Origin: Dorea sp. CAG:317
Lineage (GTDB): Bacteria; Bacillota; Clostridia; Lachnospirales; Lachnospiraceae
Direction: 5' to 3'
Assembly: GCA_000433535.1 (NCBI GenBank)
Contig: FR892671.1
Coordinates: 139,205-203,204, forward strand
Length of the DNA stretch: 64,000 nucleotides
Of the stretch, positions 27,105 to 35,239 are shown piece by piece (position 1 is the first letter of the stretch; every line of letters starts with the position of its first letter). Below the pieces are notes generated by a model that saw only the letters and a list, made by a program, of their open reading frames with translations, made no database searches and had not been told where the DNA came from. The position numbers and the translations under genes were made by a program.

Positions 27105-27684
27105 TTCCCGCACCTCCCTTGAACAAGAAATTATGGTACTCATTTTCCAGCGCACCCTTATAGGCGTGATCGATCAGTATATTCTTCTCATGGATCACTG
27201 CCCGGATACCACCGACAAAATCTTCTGTGCTGATTGTAAGCTTCATACCTGTATCCTTTTCCAGATACTCTTTTTTATCTGCGTCCGTCTGATTAATATA
27301 AATCGTCATCTCTTCCCCGTCCGCAAATCTTGCAGCCTTCTCAATATATTTTTCAAGAAGTTCAAGATATTCTTCTGTTTTCATAAAATTCTGAAGCTCT
27401 TCTTCCACTTCTGCAAACAGAGCTTTTTTCAAAAGCTTATGCTTCTTCCCTGCTTCCCGCTTCATTTCAAGCTGCGCTTTGGACACTGCCATATTCAGCT
27501 GCTGGCGGGTACTTACAGTCTCAGACTTGATACGAAGCTCAGACTGATGCTTTCTTTCTAATTTATGCTGTTCAAACACTCCGCGCAGTGCATCCTCATG
27601 GCGTTTCATAATGGCATTTTCCTCTGCCCTTGCTTCTTCCATAGCTGCTACGCGCAAATGTAAGATTTTCTCTTCTAAGGTCAA
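27097..27684 (-). CDS. ntpE: V-type ATPase subunit E (peripheral stalk)
   Basis: About 195 aa, with a long charged helix in the first 110 residues (EEARAEENAIMKRHEDALRG, EMKREAGKKHKLLKKALF) and a small C-terminal alpha/beta domain ending in VGGIRAVIHEKNILIDHAYK. This is the typical subunit E layout; it pairs with the short coiled subunit encoded at the operon head to form the stator. TTG is chosen as start because AGAGGTGA lies just upstream; the GTG of the longer frame is within that site. Confidence 0.92.
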   Translation of the reverse strand: MTLEEKILHLRVAAMEEARAEENAIMKRHEDALRGVFEQHKLERKHQSELRIKSETVSTRQQLNMAVSKAQLEMKREAGKKHKLLKKALFAEVEEELQNFMKTEEYLELLEKYIEKAARFADGEEMTIYINQTDADKKEYLEKDTGMKLTISTEDFVGGIRAVIHEKNILIDHAYKGALENEYHNFLFKGGAGIG

Positions 27685-27700
27685 AAATGTCACCTCTTCT

Positions 27701-28009
27701 CTACAGTTTCAAACCAATTGCCTCATTTACATAAGATGTGATAAAGTCTTTTCTACGTCCGGTTCCGTGTCTGTCAGGAATCTCAATCAATAGCGGCATG
27801 GTACGTTCCATACGAATCTCATTGATCAGATCCGGGAACTCCCGCCCGAACTTCTCTGTGAGCAGGATCACCCCTACCTCTTTATCGTCCATGGCAGTTT
27901 CGATGGCAGTACGAAGTGCTCCTCTTTCATGCACTACAATACCGTCCACACCTGCCAGCCGCATTCCTGTCAGCGTATCCACATTATCACTGATCAGATA
28001 CATCTTCAT
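27701..28009 (-). CDS. ntpG: V-type ATPase subunit F
   Basis: A 102-aa Rossmann-like protein of the central stalk. It has LISDNVDTLTGMRLAGVDGI at the start, VGVILLTEKFG in the middle and PLLIEIPDRHG near the end, all typical of subunit F (NtpG/AhaF). It binds subunit D. It follows subunit K by 1 bp. Confidence 0.94.
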   Translation of the reverse strand: MKMYLISDNVDTLTGMRLAGVDGIVVHERGALRTAIETAMDDKEVGVILLTEKFGREFPDLINEIRMERTMPLLIEIPDRHGTGRRKDFITSYVNEAIGLKL

Positions 28010-28010
28010 C

Positions 28011-28445
28011 TTACAATTTACCTAAGATCATGAAGGAGATGATCAGTCCGTACAGACATACACCTTCTGCAAGACCTACGAAGATCAGTGATTTACCAAG
28101 CGCACTGGAATCCTCACTGATTGCACCAAGCGCTGCTGATGCGGCACTTGCTACGGCAATACCACCGCCCACACAAGATAAACCGGTTGAAAGTGCTGCG
28201 GCAAGGTAACCAAATCCGGTTGCGTTAGATGCTGCTGTTCCTGCTGCCTCTGCTGCATGAACCGGATCTCCACTAAACATCATAATACCGGCAATCACAA
28301 ATGCACTGAAATAAAAGAACGCATTTGCTCCGATCGCTCTTTTGTAACGCTTCTTTGTTTTCTCTCCAAGAAGAAAATAACCGAATGGAATCACAATGCC
28401 AAGTACAAGGGCTCCGATAAGTAATAATTTTACTGCTAATGTCAT
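28011..28445 (-). CDS. ntpK: V-type ATPase proteolipid subunit K
   Basis: A 144-aa membrane ring subunit with four helices (about 4-26, 40-58, 76-106, 118-142). The second hairpin is a glycine/alanine-rich proteolipid pair with the ion-binding glutamate in GLAEGVCLYGL. The first hairpin has no acidic residue in the matching place, so each subunit should bind one ion. Whether it moves H+ or Na+ is not clear from what I see. Confidence 0.94.
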   Translation of the reverse strand: MTLAVKLLLIGALVLGIVIPFGYFLLGEKTKKRYKRAIGANAFFYFSAFVIAGIMMFSGDPVHAAEAAGTAASNATGFGYLAAALSTGLSCVGGGIAVASAASAALGAISEDSSALGKSLIFVGLAEGVCLYGLIISFMILGKL

Positions 28446-28475
28446 GATTTTATATCCTCCTTAATCTATGCAATA

Positions 28476-30416
28476 TTATTGTATTTTTCTATGTTCGTTA
28501 AATGGTTTGAATTCTCTTCCGCTTCCCTTATAGAATCGGCTGAACATCTCATAATATTCAAGTCTCAATACCTGAATTCCGACAACCAGTCCTTCCAGCA
28601 GACATACGAAAATATTTCCTCCGATAACGCCTAACCAGTTCGGGCTTCCGGTTTCCGCTCCCGATAACATAAGCACCACTTCCATCATGGCAGCATGGCT
28701 CACTGCAAATGCACCGATACGTACATAGGACAGTGTGTTTGAGAAATAACTGAGCAGCGTCTCGAACAGTTCAAAGAATCCCTGCACAAAGAACATTCCT
28801 TTTCCGCCTTCAATCTTTTTATGATTGTGCTTTACAAGATTGCCAAGAGGCTCTTTAAACACAAACATCAGGATTGGAATTCCAAGGAACAGCGCCATCA
28901 TAATATTGCCCGGCACTTTATGCCCTGTCATATACAGTACAATTGTTACCACTAAGAATCCATAAAACACAAGTCCGGCAACTCCGTTGTGCGAGAACCA
29001 TAATTCTTCTTTGTCCCCGGACTTTATGGAATTGATGATCTGGAAGATCATCACAAGAATATTCAGTCCCATACCAAAAGCAACCGCCACAATGAATACT
29101 GTGTTAAGCTGACCGATAAACGGAAGATTTGTCATAGCTTCCGCAGGCCGCAGCCAGATAGGCTCTATGATATCTTCAAATCCGAATATACTTCCGAACA
29201 TAAATCCGAAAAACATAGAAAAAAGTCCAGCCACAGATATGATTCCTGCAAGGTTCATTTTCTTCGTCAGATACAAAATTCCGCCGATCACAAACAGACA
29301 GAATCCCTGCCCTACATCGCCAAACATGGCGCCGAAGATAAAGGTATAAGTAAGCGCCACAAAAATGGTCGGGTCCATCTCATTCGCCGAAGGAAGTCCA
29401 TACATTCTGATAAACATTTCAAATGGTTTGAAAAACTTCGGATTTTTGAGCTTGGTCGGGGGATCACCGAAATATTTCTCCCTGTCTTCCTCAACGACAA
29501 TAAAGATGCGGTCATCGTTCTTCGTCTCTTCGAGGAACTTCTTCACATCATCTTCACCCATCCATCCGCACAAAATATAGTAGTCTTCTCTGGTATCAGC
29601 TTCCTCAATTCTTGCCGCCATCTTTCTTACGTCAAAAATATTAGAAAGCTCTTCCAGCCGCTTCTGTGCGCCTAAGATTTTCGCTGCGTAGCGATTCATA
29701 AGCTGGTCCACTTCTTGTTCCAGACCTTCAATCTCTTTGTGTGTACTTTCCATCTGATTTTTCAGATCCTCACAAGCCTGTGCCGGAGTTCCGACCGCCT
29801 CCGTCGGGAGATTGATTCTCTCAAAATGAAGCGAGTTAAATACAGAATCTACTTTACTTGCTTCCGCATTAGAAACAAAATAGCTTCCATATACATAATT
29901 TTCATTTCTTATACCTTCAATAAAGACCGCATTCAAGTCTTCAAACAGGTATTTTTCTAATCGGCGGTAATAATCTACTGCAACCCGCCCAAAACGTACT
30001 TTCATGTAACGATAATGTGTTACTTTGTTCAAATCTACCTCTAACGGACAAAATGGTTCCAACACATTGAGTCGATTCTTTAAGTCTTCTTCTTTTTTCT
30101 TAAGAAGCTCCTTCTTGTCCTGCAGGTTCAAATATTCATGATTGATCTCTCGAATCATGTCCATCATCTCAGTTTCCGTCATTACGGAATCCGCATGAAC
30201 CTTCTCATTCTTAATAAGAGCTGCGAACTGCTCTGCCTTGGCGAGAGGCTCCCGATACGGATTCACCTCCACGAAAGGCTGTAAGTTATCTGTCGTCTTT
30301 AACTCTGCCACCGCATTTTCAAGCTGCATCTCATATTTTGACAGATACTTATCGCAGACACGGTCGATATCAACCTTCGGTCCGCTGATGCTCAAAAATT
30401 TCATCTTTACAATCAT
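28476..30416 (-). CDS. ntpI: V-type ATPase subunit I (a-subunit)
   Basis: A 646-aa stator subunit: a coiled cytoplasmic N-terminal half (through about residue 340) and a membrane half with about seven helices, including FGAMFGDVGQGF, MFFGFMFGSIFGFE and TLSYVRIGAFAVSHAAMM. The latter helix carries the arginine that faces the proteolipid glutamate. The start is the ATG in TAATG overlapping the subunit C stop, with GGAGG upstream; the longer frame is not needed. It forms the ion half-channels with the K ring. Confidence 0.96.
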   Translation of the reverse strand: MIVKMKFLSISGPKVDIDRVCDKYLSKYEMQLENAVAELKTTDNLQPFVEVNPYREPLAKAEQFAALIKNEKVHADSVMTETEMMDMIREINHEYLNLQDKKELLKKKEEDLKNRLNVLEPFCPLEVDLNKVTHYRYMKVRFGRVAVDYYRRLEKYLFEDLNAVFIEGIRNENYVYGSYFVSNAEASKVDSVFNSLHFERINLPTEAVGTPAQACEDLKNQMESTHKEIEGLEQEVDQLMNRYAAKILGAQKRLEELSNIFDVRKMAARIEEADTREDYYILCGWMGEDDVKKFLEETKNDDRIFIVVEEDREKYFGDPPTKLKNPKFFKPFEMFIRMYGLPSANEMDPTIFVALTYTFIFGAMFGDVGQGFCLFVIGGILYLTKKMNLAGIISVAGLFSMFFGFMFGSIFGFEDIIEPIWLRPAEAMTNLPFIGQLNTVFIVAVAFGMGLNILVMIFQIINSIKSGDKEELWFSHNGVAGLVFYGFLVVTIVLYMTGHKVPGNIMMALFLGIPILMFVFKEPLGNLVKHNHKKIEGGKGMFFVQGFFELFETLLSYFSNTLSYVRIGAFAVSHAAMMEVVLMLSGAETGSPNWLGVIGGNIFVCLLEGLVVGIQVLRLEYYEMFSRFYKGSGREFKPFNEHRKIQ

Positions 30417-31459
30417 TACCCTATACCTCCCAAGTATCCTAGCGTTTCTCTTGAAGTCAGACCATAGCGGATACACTCAAGAGCTGTTGTCAGCTTATAG
30501 ATCTCTTCTTCTTTTAAAAACAGATAAGTGCTGATCGTTGCTATGGAATACGGATTCCGGCGCCTGTCTCTAAGATACAGATCTCTGAGACAATCTTTGT
30601 AAAATTGCTCCAGTGTCTTGGCACCGGTATAACGATATCTCTTTTCGTAATAAGATTCCCGAAGCTTCGCTTCAAATTGTTCCACACTGGGCGCTTCCAC
30701 AAGCGCTTTGAACTCTTCAATATTCAGTCGATAATGAACCGGTATCGTCAGAGAATAGATATCCGGCGGAAGAAGATGATAATACTTCTTCGCCCGGTAA
30801 ATCCACTGAATATTCAGAAGATCAATCTTCGTTCCATAATCACGTTTAAAGATCTCCAGCTCCTGCTTCTTCAGATTTCTCCTCTGTTTGCTCCACAGCG
30901 CCTGAAAATAATACAGATCCAACGCCAGATCATAATCAAACAGGGATGCATTCCCCGATTCCTTCAACTTATTAAGCGGTTCATAATACTCTGTATCCTT
31001 CAAATTATCCACCAGCTCCTCCACCGTTGTGGATGTGATCAGCTTATCAATGGACAACTGCGAATACCTGTCAAAAAATTCCTTTTTATAATCAAGGTCA
31101 AATGGCCTGTCATAGTGATTAAACACGATTCTCAGGCAGTAATTAATGAGATCCACCTCATAGCGTTTCCAATAGATTTTCAGGAATTTCTTCTGTTCCA
31201 TGCCCGCAAACCGGAACATTTTTGCCCAATCATCGTATAGTGATTGATACAGTACTTTCTCCACATGGCTTCGGTGATAAAGAGACGGATCCAGCCGGTT
31301 CATATATTCTGCATAGGCCGGTTTCCCTTTTAAATATTCAATAGCCTGAGGCACATTGGGAAGAGCTGCGATATTTTTATAATCCTGATCTGTCAAAAGC
31401 TTCGCCTGCATCGCGCGAACCTTTGTGACGATCCCACTGTAAGTCATAACATTTCCCAT
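30416..31459 (-). CDS. ntpC: V-type ATPase subunit C/d
   Basis: A 347-aa, mostly helical protein of the subunit C (archaeal-type, eukaryotic d) family, which links the central stalk to the proteolipid ring. The start is MGNVMTYSGIVTKVRAMQAKLL, with DYKNIAALPNVPQAIEYLK next and a C-terminal YLFLKEEEIYKLTTALECIRYGL, where the family has its ER-rich helix. It follows the small stalk subunit by 4 bp and overlaps subunit I at TAATG. Confidence 0.93.
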   Translation of the reverse strand: MGNVMTYSGIVTKVRAMQAKLLTDQDYKNIAALPNVPQAIEYLKGKPAYAEYMNRLDPSLYHRSHVEKVLYQSLYDDWAKMFRFAGMEQKKFLKIYWKRYEVDLINYCLRIVFNHYDRPFDLDYKKEFFDRYSQLSIDKLITSTTVEELVDNLKDTEYYEPLNKLKESGNASLFDYDLALDLYYFQALWSKQRRNLKKQELEIFKRDYGTKIDLLNIQWIYRAKKYYHLLPPDIYSLTIPVHYRLNIEEFKALVEAPSVEQFEAKLRESYYEKRYRYTGAKTLEQFYKDCLRDLYLRDRRRNPYSIATISTYLFLKEEEIYKLTTALECIRYGLTSRETLGYLGGIG

Positions 31460-31463
31460 GTCT

Positions 31464-31775
31464 TTACACCTCTACAATACGTCTTACGATCTCCTTCGCA
31501 TATAGCTCGTGATTTCCATCATATTCTTTTTGCAGATGTTCCAGCATAAAACTGTTCTTTTCTCTTTGTTCTGCCATTACCTGTTCCATTCTCTCATCTG
31601 CTTCTTTTTTAATGGCTGCAAGCTTCTTCTGAGTCTCAGCCTCCAGTTCTTCATCAAACTGATCTCTCTCTGCCTGTATACGCTTCTCAATTTTGTGCTT
31701 TTCTTCTTCAGCATGATCAACAATTGCTTCTGCTGTAGTTTCGATTTCTGCCAGTTGTTCAATTACAGAATCCAT
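31464..31775 (-). CDS. V-type ATPase small coiled-coil stalk subunit (G/H-like)
   Basis: A 103-aa protein, nearly all one charged helix (MDSVIEQLAEIETTAEAIVD...). It matches the short peripheral-stalk subunit called NtpF in Enterococcus or AhaH in archaea, and it should pair with subunit E. The ATG 13 codons into the longest frame is preferred because GGAGGTG lies 9 nt upstream. It is the first gene of the operon; the promoter lies in the 260-bp divergent spacer to trmB, where I see only weak elements in this direction. Confidence 0.85.
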   Translation of the reverse strand: MDSVIEQLAEIETTAEAIVDHAEEEKHKIEKRIQAERDQFDEELEAETQKKLAAIKKEADERMEQVMAEQREKNSFMLEHLQKEYDGNHELYAKEIVRRIVEV

Positions 31776-31935
31776 ATCTTCTACCACCTCCGCTTGTCGT
31801 TTTTTTAACAAAAAAATCCATTTTTTATATCATACACCTATTCCCGAAAAATTCCATGGTAAAACTGTATAAATTTATATCATTTCTTTATAATTTTTAT
31901 ACATTTTTTACACATACCGGACACTATTTTTAAAT

Positions 31936-32013
31936 TTGACTTTTTATTATCCGGAAGTTAAACTAGAAAAGGCACAAAACTTATAGCCTTAACCCGTGCA
32001 AAGACACGAAAAA
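31936..32013 (+). promoter_or_regulatory. trmB promoter and 5' leader with two small hairpins
   Basis: TTGACT and TAAACT with a 17-bp spacer (31936-31964). The predicted leader begins with AAGGC-N12-GCCTT and then CGTG-CAAAGA-CACG. I do not recognise a known riboswitch class. The function is unknown. Confidence 0.5.
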
Positions 32014-32036
32014 CAAGCGAAAGAAAGGTATCAATT

Positions 32037-32681
32037 ATGAGATTAAGAAATATCCCCCGTGCAGACAGTGTTCTTGCCGGATCTGACATGGTCATTAAGA
32101 CCGAAACAGACTATAAAGGAAACTGGAAAGAGGCAATTTTTCATAACAGCAATCCTATCCACATAGAAGTAGGTATGGGAAAAGGACAGTTCATCCTTGC
32201 ACTTGCCAGACTCAATCCCGACATTAACTATATCGGCATTGAGCGCTATTCCAGCGTCCTTCTGCGCGCCGTAGAAAAACTGGAAGAAGAAGTGCCGAAT
32301 TTACGGTTTATCTGTATGGACGCTGCCACCTTGCCGGAAGTATTTGACAAAAATGAAATTTCCAGAATCTACCTGAACTTTTCCGATCCGTGGCCAAAGG
32401 CAAGACACGCCAGAAGAAGACTTACTTCTGCTGAATACTTCAAACGCTACGATCAAATTCTGATTCCGGACGGACAGGTTGAATTCAAAACCGATAACCG
32501 GGCACTTTTTGATTTCTCCGTAGAAGAACTGGAGGCTTCTGACATCTGGAATATGACCGCCTGTACATATGATCTTCACAACGATGCTACCATGAACAGC
32601 GGTAATATCATGACCGAATATGAGGAAAAATTTTCTTCTATGAATCATCCGATCTGTAAACTGATTGCCGGAAGGAAATAG
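32037..32681 (+). CDS. trmB: tRNA (guanine-N7-)-methyltransferase
   Basis: A 214-aa SAM-dependent enzyme that makes m7G46 in tRNA. It has MRLRNIPRADS at the start, the SAM site HIEVGMGKGQFI (about residue 41), NYIGIERYSSVL, the active-site segment FSDPWPKARHARRRL and a C-terminal TEYEEKF. Length is normal. AAGAAAGG precedes the ATG. Confidence 0.96.
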   Translation: MRLRNIPRADSVLAGSDMVIKTETDYKGNWKEAIFHNSNPIHIEVGMGKGQFILALARLNPDINYIGIERYSSVLLRAVEKLEEEVPNLRFICMDAATLPEVFDKNEISRIYLNFSDPWPKARHARRRLTSAEYFKRYDQILIPDGQVEFKTDNRALFDFSVEELEASDIWNMTACTYDLHNDATMNSGNIMTEYEEKFSSMNHPICKLIAGRK

Positions 32682-32733
32682 CCGCCCCTCTCCTGCATAT
32701 AATATAGGGAAACTTTTGTTCCGGAGACTGCAT

Positions 32734-32898
32734 ATGCGAAATCAGAAAAAGAAGTATCCAAAAAAACAGCTCTATCTACTATTTTATCGCAACAGACGAT
32801 TGTTCCGCTTTCTTTCATGCACCTGCAAATCCATGAGAGAAGTCTGCTCAATTCTGAATGCTGATGCAAACTGCCGGACAAAGCAAAGGAGGCACTAA
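32734..32898 (+). CDS. Possible small basic protein
   Basis: A 54-aa frame between trmB and the thioredoxin-like gene, with GGAGA upstream of its ATG. It is rich in lysine and arginine at the start (MRNQKKKYPKKQ) and has cysteines in CTCKSMREVC. The 3' end overlaps the ribosome site of the next gene. I recognise no family; translational coupling to the next gene would be one use, but it may not be coding. Confidence 0.3.
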   Translation: MRNQKKKYPKKQLYLLFYRNRRLFRFLSCTCKSMREVCSILNADANCRTKQRRH

Positions 32899-32901
32899 CT
32901 T

Positions 32902-33225
32902 ATGCTGCATCTGACTGAAAGGAATTTTAAAACAGAAGTCCTGGAAGCATCTCAGCCTACAGCCGTCATGTTTTATGCTCGCTGGTGCAGTAAATGTGCG
33001 ATGATGCGCCCTTGTGCAGAAGAACTTGCCACACGTTTTCAGGCACAGTATAAATTTTGTAAGGTTGAAATTGATGAATCAGAAATACTTGCGCAATCTT
33101 ACGGAATCGACATCGTACCGGCTTTTCTGTTTTTCCATAACGGACAGCTTCTTGCCGGCTTCTCCGGTCTGATCGACACAGATGTATTGGAGACGCGTCT
33201 CCATAAAATCTTTAGGAATTGTTAA
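32902..33225 (+). CDS. Thioredoxin-like protein
   Basis: A 107-aa thioredoxin fold with the redox motif WCSKC (about residue 29) and cis-proline segment DIVPAFLFF (about 71). The second active-site residue pair is SK rather than GP, so it is not the main thioredoxin. It presumably reduces disulfides in the cytosol. AAAGGAGG precedes the ATG. Confidence 0.92.
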   Translation: MLHLTERNFKTEVLEASQPTAVMFYARWCSKCAMMRPCAEELATRFQAQYKFCKVEIDESEILAQSYGIDIVPAFLFFHNGQLLAGFSGLIDTDVLETRLHKIFRNC

Positions 33226-33313
33226 GGTATATTTCATTTGCAAATAAGCCGGTATATGGTATATTAGGATAGTATACAAGATAAAGGAGGAATGGTGAAA
33301 ACACCGATTGATT

Positions 33314-34495
33314 ATGAAAAAATTTAAAAAAATCATCCCATTTGTTGTAACTCTCTCTCTGTTCGCTTCCTGTCTGCCGATGGTTGCAAAAGCAGACAGC
33401 TCCAAAGTCGTAACTCTGGGAGCCAACCTTTCCGATGAACAGAAAAACGAAATGTATGATTACTTCGGAACAAGCGCTGACAAGGTAGAGACCATTGAAG
33501 TCACTAACGCTGATGAACGTAAATATATGGAAGGGATTGCTTCTGAATCCCAGATCGGAACAAGAACTTACAGTTGTTCCTACGTAGAGCCTACAGAAAG
33601 CGGTGGTATTCAGGTAAAAACCGCAAACCTTACTTTTGTGACCAGCTCTATGATCGCAAGTACACTGACAACATCCGGCGTAGAGAACTGTAACGTTGTT
33701 GCCGCTTCTCCAATCGAAGTGTCCGGAACCGGAGCGCTTACCGGCATTATGATGGCTTACGAGACAGCCAGCGGCGAGACCCTTGATGAAGGACAAAAAG
33801 AAGCTGCCACCGAGGAGCTTGTAACTACCGGAGAACTGGCAGATGCTATTGGTCAGGAAGAAGCTACTGATTTAATGAACAATATCAAGCAGGAAGTGAT
33901 CGAAGACGGAATCACTGACGAAGGCGAGATTCAGGACGTCGTAGAAGACAACGCCGACAAGCTTAACATCACACTGACACAGGAACAGCTTGACAAAATC
34001 GTAGCGCTTATGGAGAAAATTTCCCAGTATGATTATGATGTCAAAGCTCTGAAAGACACTTTAGAGAATCTGGAAGGAAAATCCGAAGGCTTTTTCGCTA
34101 AAATCTGGAGCTCTATCAAAGGCTTTTTCGGAGGCGACAAAGGTGATGGCGGTATCATCAACGATACAAAAGATGATATTCTCGGAAGTGACATTGTAAC
34201 AGACAGCACACTGGACGATATTAAAGACAAAGTGGAAAATGCCGATACAGAAGGCTTGTGGGATAAAATCGTCAACTTCTTTAAGGGACTGTTCGGCGGT
34301 GATGATGCAGACTCCAAGGACAGCACCGAAGCATCTGGTACCGATGCTTCCGACACAGAAGATATTACCATTCAGGATAACACTTCTGATAACGATACTT
34401 CTGATAATGGTTCTGACGATACATCTTCAGATAGCACATCTGGCGATAGTTCAGACAATGAGCCTGACGATAGCGCCACAGAAGAAAACGAATAA
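33314..34495 (+). CDS. Secreted DUF1002 (YpuA-like) protein with acidic tail
   Basis: About 393 aa. A signal peptide (KKFKKIIPFVVTLSLFASC, cleavage near AKA-DS) is followed by the DUF1002 domain (about 30-240: VVTLGANLSDEQ, SCSYVEP, NCNVVAASPIEVSGTGALTG). Then come two similar amphipathic segments, KIWSSIKGFFGGD and KIVNFFKGLFGGD, and a tail made of Asp, Ser, Thr and Glu. It should be exported; the family function is unknown. The start is uncertain: the ATG used here lies 23 nt from GGAGG, and a TTG six bases earlier is equally possible. Confidence 0.85.
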   Translation: MKKFKKIIPFVVTLSLFASCLPMVAKADSSKVVTLGANLSDEQKNEMYDYFGTSADKVETIEVTNADERKYMEGIASESQIGTRTYSCSYVEPTESGGIQVKTANLTFVTSSMIASTLTTSGVENCNVVAASPIEVSGTGALTGIMMAYETASGETLDEGQKEAATEELVTTGELADAIGQEEATDLMNNIKQEVIEDGITDEGEIQDVVEDNADKLNITLTQEQLDKIVALMEKISQYDYDVKALKDTLENLEGKSEGFFAKIWSSIKGFFGGDKGDGGIINDTKDDILGSDIVTDSTLDDIKDKVENADTEGLWDKIVNFFKGLFGGDDADSKDSTEASGTDASDTEDITIQDNTSDNDTSDNGSDDTSSDSTSGDSSDNEPDDSATEENE

Positions 34496-34512
34496 TCAAA
34501 TATTGATATTCC

Positions 34513-34550
34513 AAAAATGCCACTGGGGAAATTCCCCAATGGCATTTTTT
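34513..34550. terminator. Strong terminator between convergent genes
   Basis: AAAAATGCCA...TGGCATTTTTT with inner TGGGGAA/TTCCCCA. A-runs and T-runs on both sides let it serve both the DUF1002 gene and the YczE-like gene. Confidence 0.88.
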
Positions 34551-34574
34551 CTCTAATATCTTAATAATATCTCA

Positions 34575-35237
34575 CTATCTTTTTGTAATCTTCCCCCGGA
34601 AGAACTGGATGAGCGGACCATTACAAAATGCGTTTACAATCGTTCCAAGTCCAAGGATCTCTCCCACCGGATTATGGGCTGCCAGACAGAAAATCACTCC
34701 AATACATACAACCGTCACATCCGACATTACTCTTGCTAAGCGAAAAGAAATCCTTTCTTTCGTCACTTTAGTAACAACAAATGCCACACTGTCATAAGGC
34801 GCAATTCCAAGATGAGCTTCCATATATAACGCACATCCAAAAGAAGCAAACAACGTTCCGATGAGCATAAATACAATTCTCAGGAAAAGTCCTGCCTTAA
34901 GTCCCAGCACTTCAAGTACGATCCAGCAGAGCAGATCTGCAATATACCCCACACAAACCATATTTACAATTGTGCCGAGTCCGATATTTTCCCGCACTGT
35001 AAAAAATACAACGATCAGAACTGCGGCATTCATGATCAATTGCCATGTTCCAAAGCTGATCCCCAGAAATCCGCTGATTCCCAAATTCATACAACTGAAT
35101 GCATCCACACCAAACAGACTGATCCGATATGCTGCTACACACATTCCGATCAACAGGATCCCAAGCAGCATCTTTCCGATGCAATCTGCACGAACCCAAT
35201 CTGACATTTTTCGTTTTCCTTTCACTATTGCCTCCAT
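34575..35237 (-). CDS. YczE/YitT-like integral membrane protein
   Basis: About 220 aa with five or six membrane helices. The patterns LGIAPYDSVAFVVTK, LGISFGTWQLIMN and GEILGLGTIVNAFCNGPLIQFF are those of the YczE/YyaS/YitT membrane group. The transported compound or role is not known. It starts 3 bp after the alpha-galactosidase stop and is probably co-transcribed with it, although a role in sugar use is not evident. Confidence 0.82.
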   Translation of the reverse strand: MEAIVKGKRKMSDWVRADCIGKMLLGILLIGMCVAAYRISLFGVDAFSCMNLGISGFLGISFGTWQLIMNAAVLIVVFFTVRENIGLGTIVNMVCVGYIADLLCWIVLEVLGLKAGLFLRIVFMLIGTLFASFGCALYMEAHLGIAPYDSVAFVVTKVTKERISFRLARVMSDVTVVCIGVIFCLAAHNPVGEILGLGTIVNAFCNGPLIQFFRGKITKR

Positions 35238-35239
35238 GA

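Noticed and set aside
30605..31240. 211-aa plus-strand frame rich in Ile and Arg
   Set aside because: It is the reverse-strand shadow of V-ATPase subunit C; composition is typical of antisense frames.
31969..32013. trmB leader as a c-di-GMP (GEMM) riboswitch, prompted by a GCAAAG loop
   Set aside because: Too short and lacking the conserved second helix and docking elements of that class.
32645..32881. 78-aa minus-strand frame between trmB and the thioredoxin gene
   Set aside because: No ribosome site and it overlaps the trmB 3' end; the plus-strand layout is better supported.
33212..33796. 194-aa minus-strand frame
   Set aside because: It overlaps the DUF1002 gene fully, which has a signal peptide, a ribosome site region and a downstream terminator.
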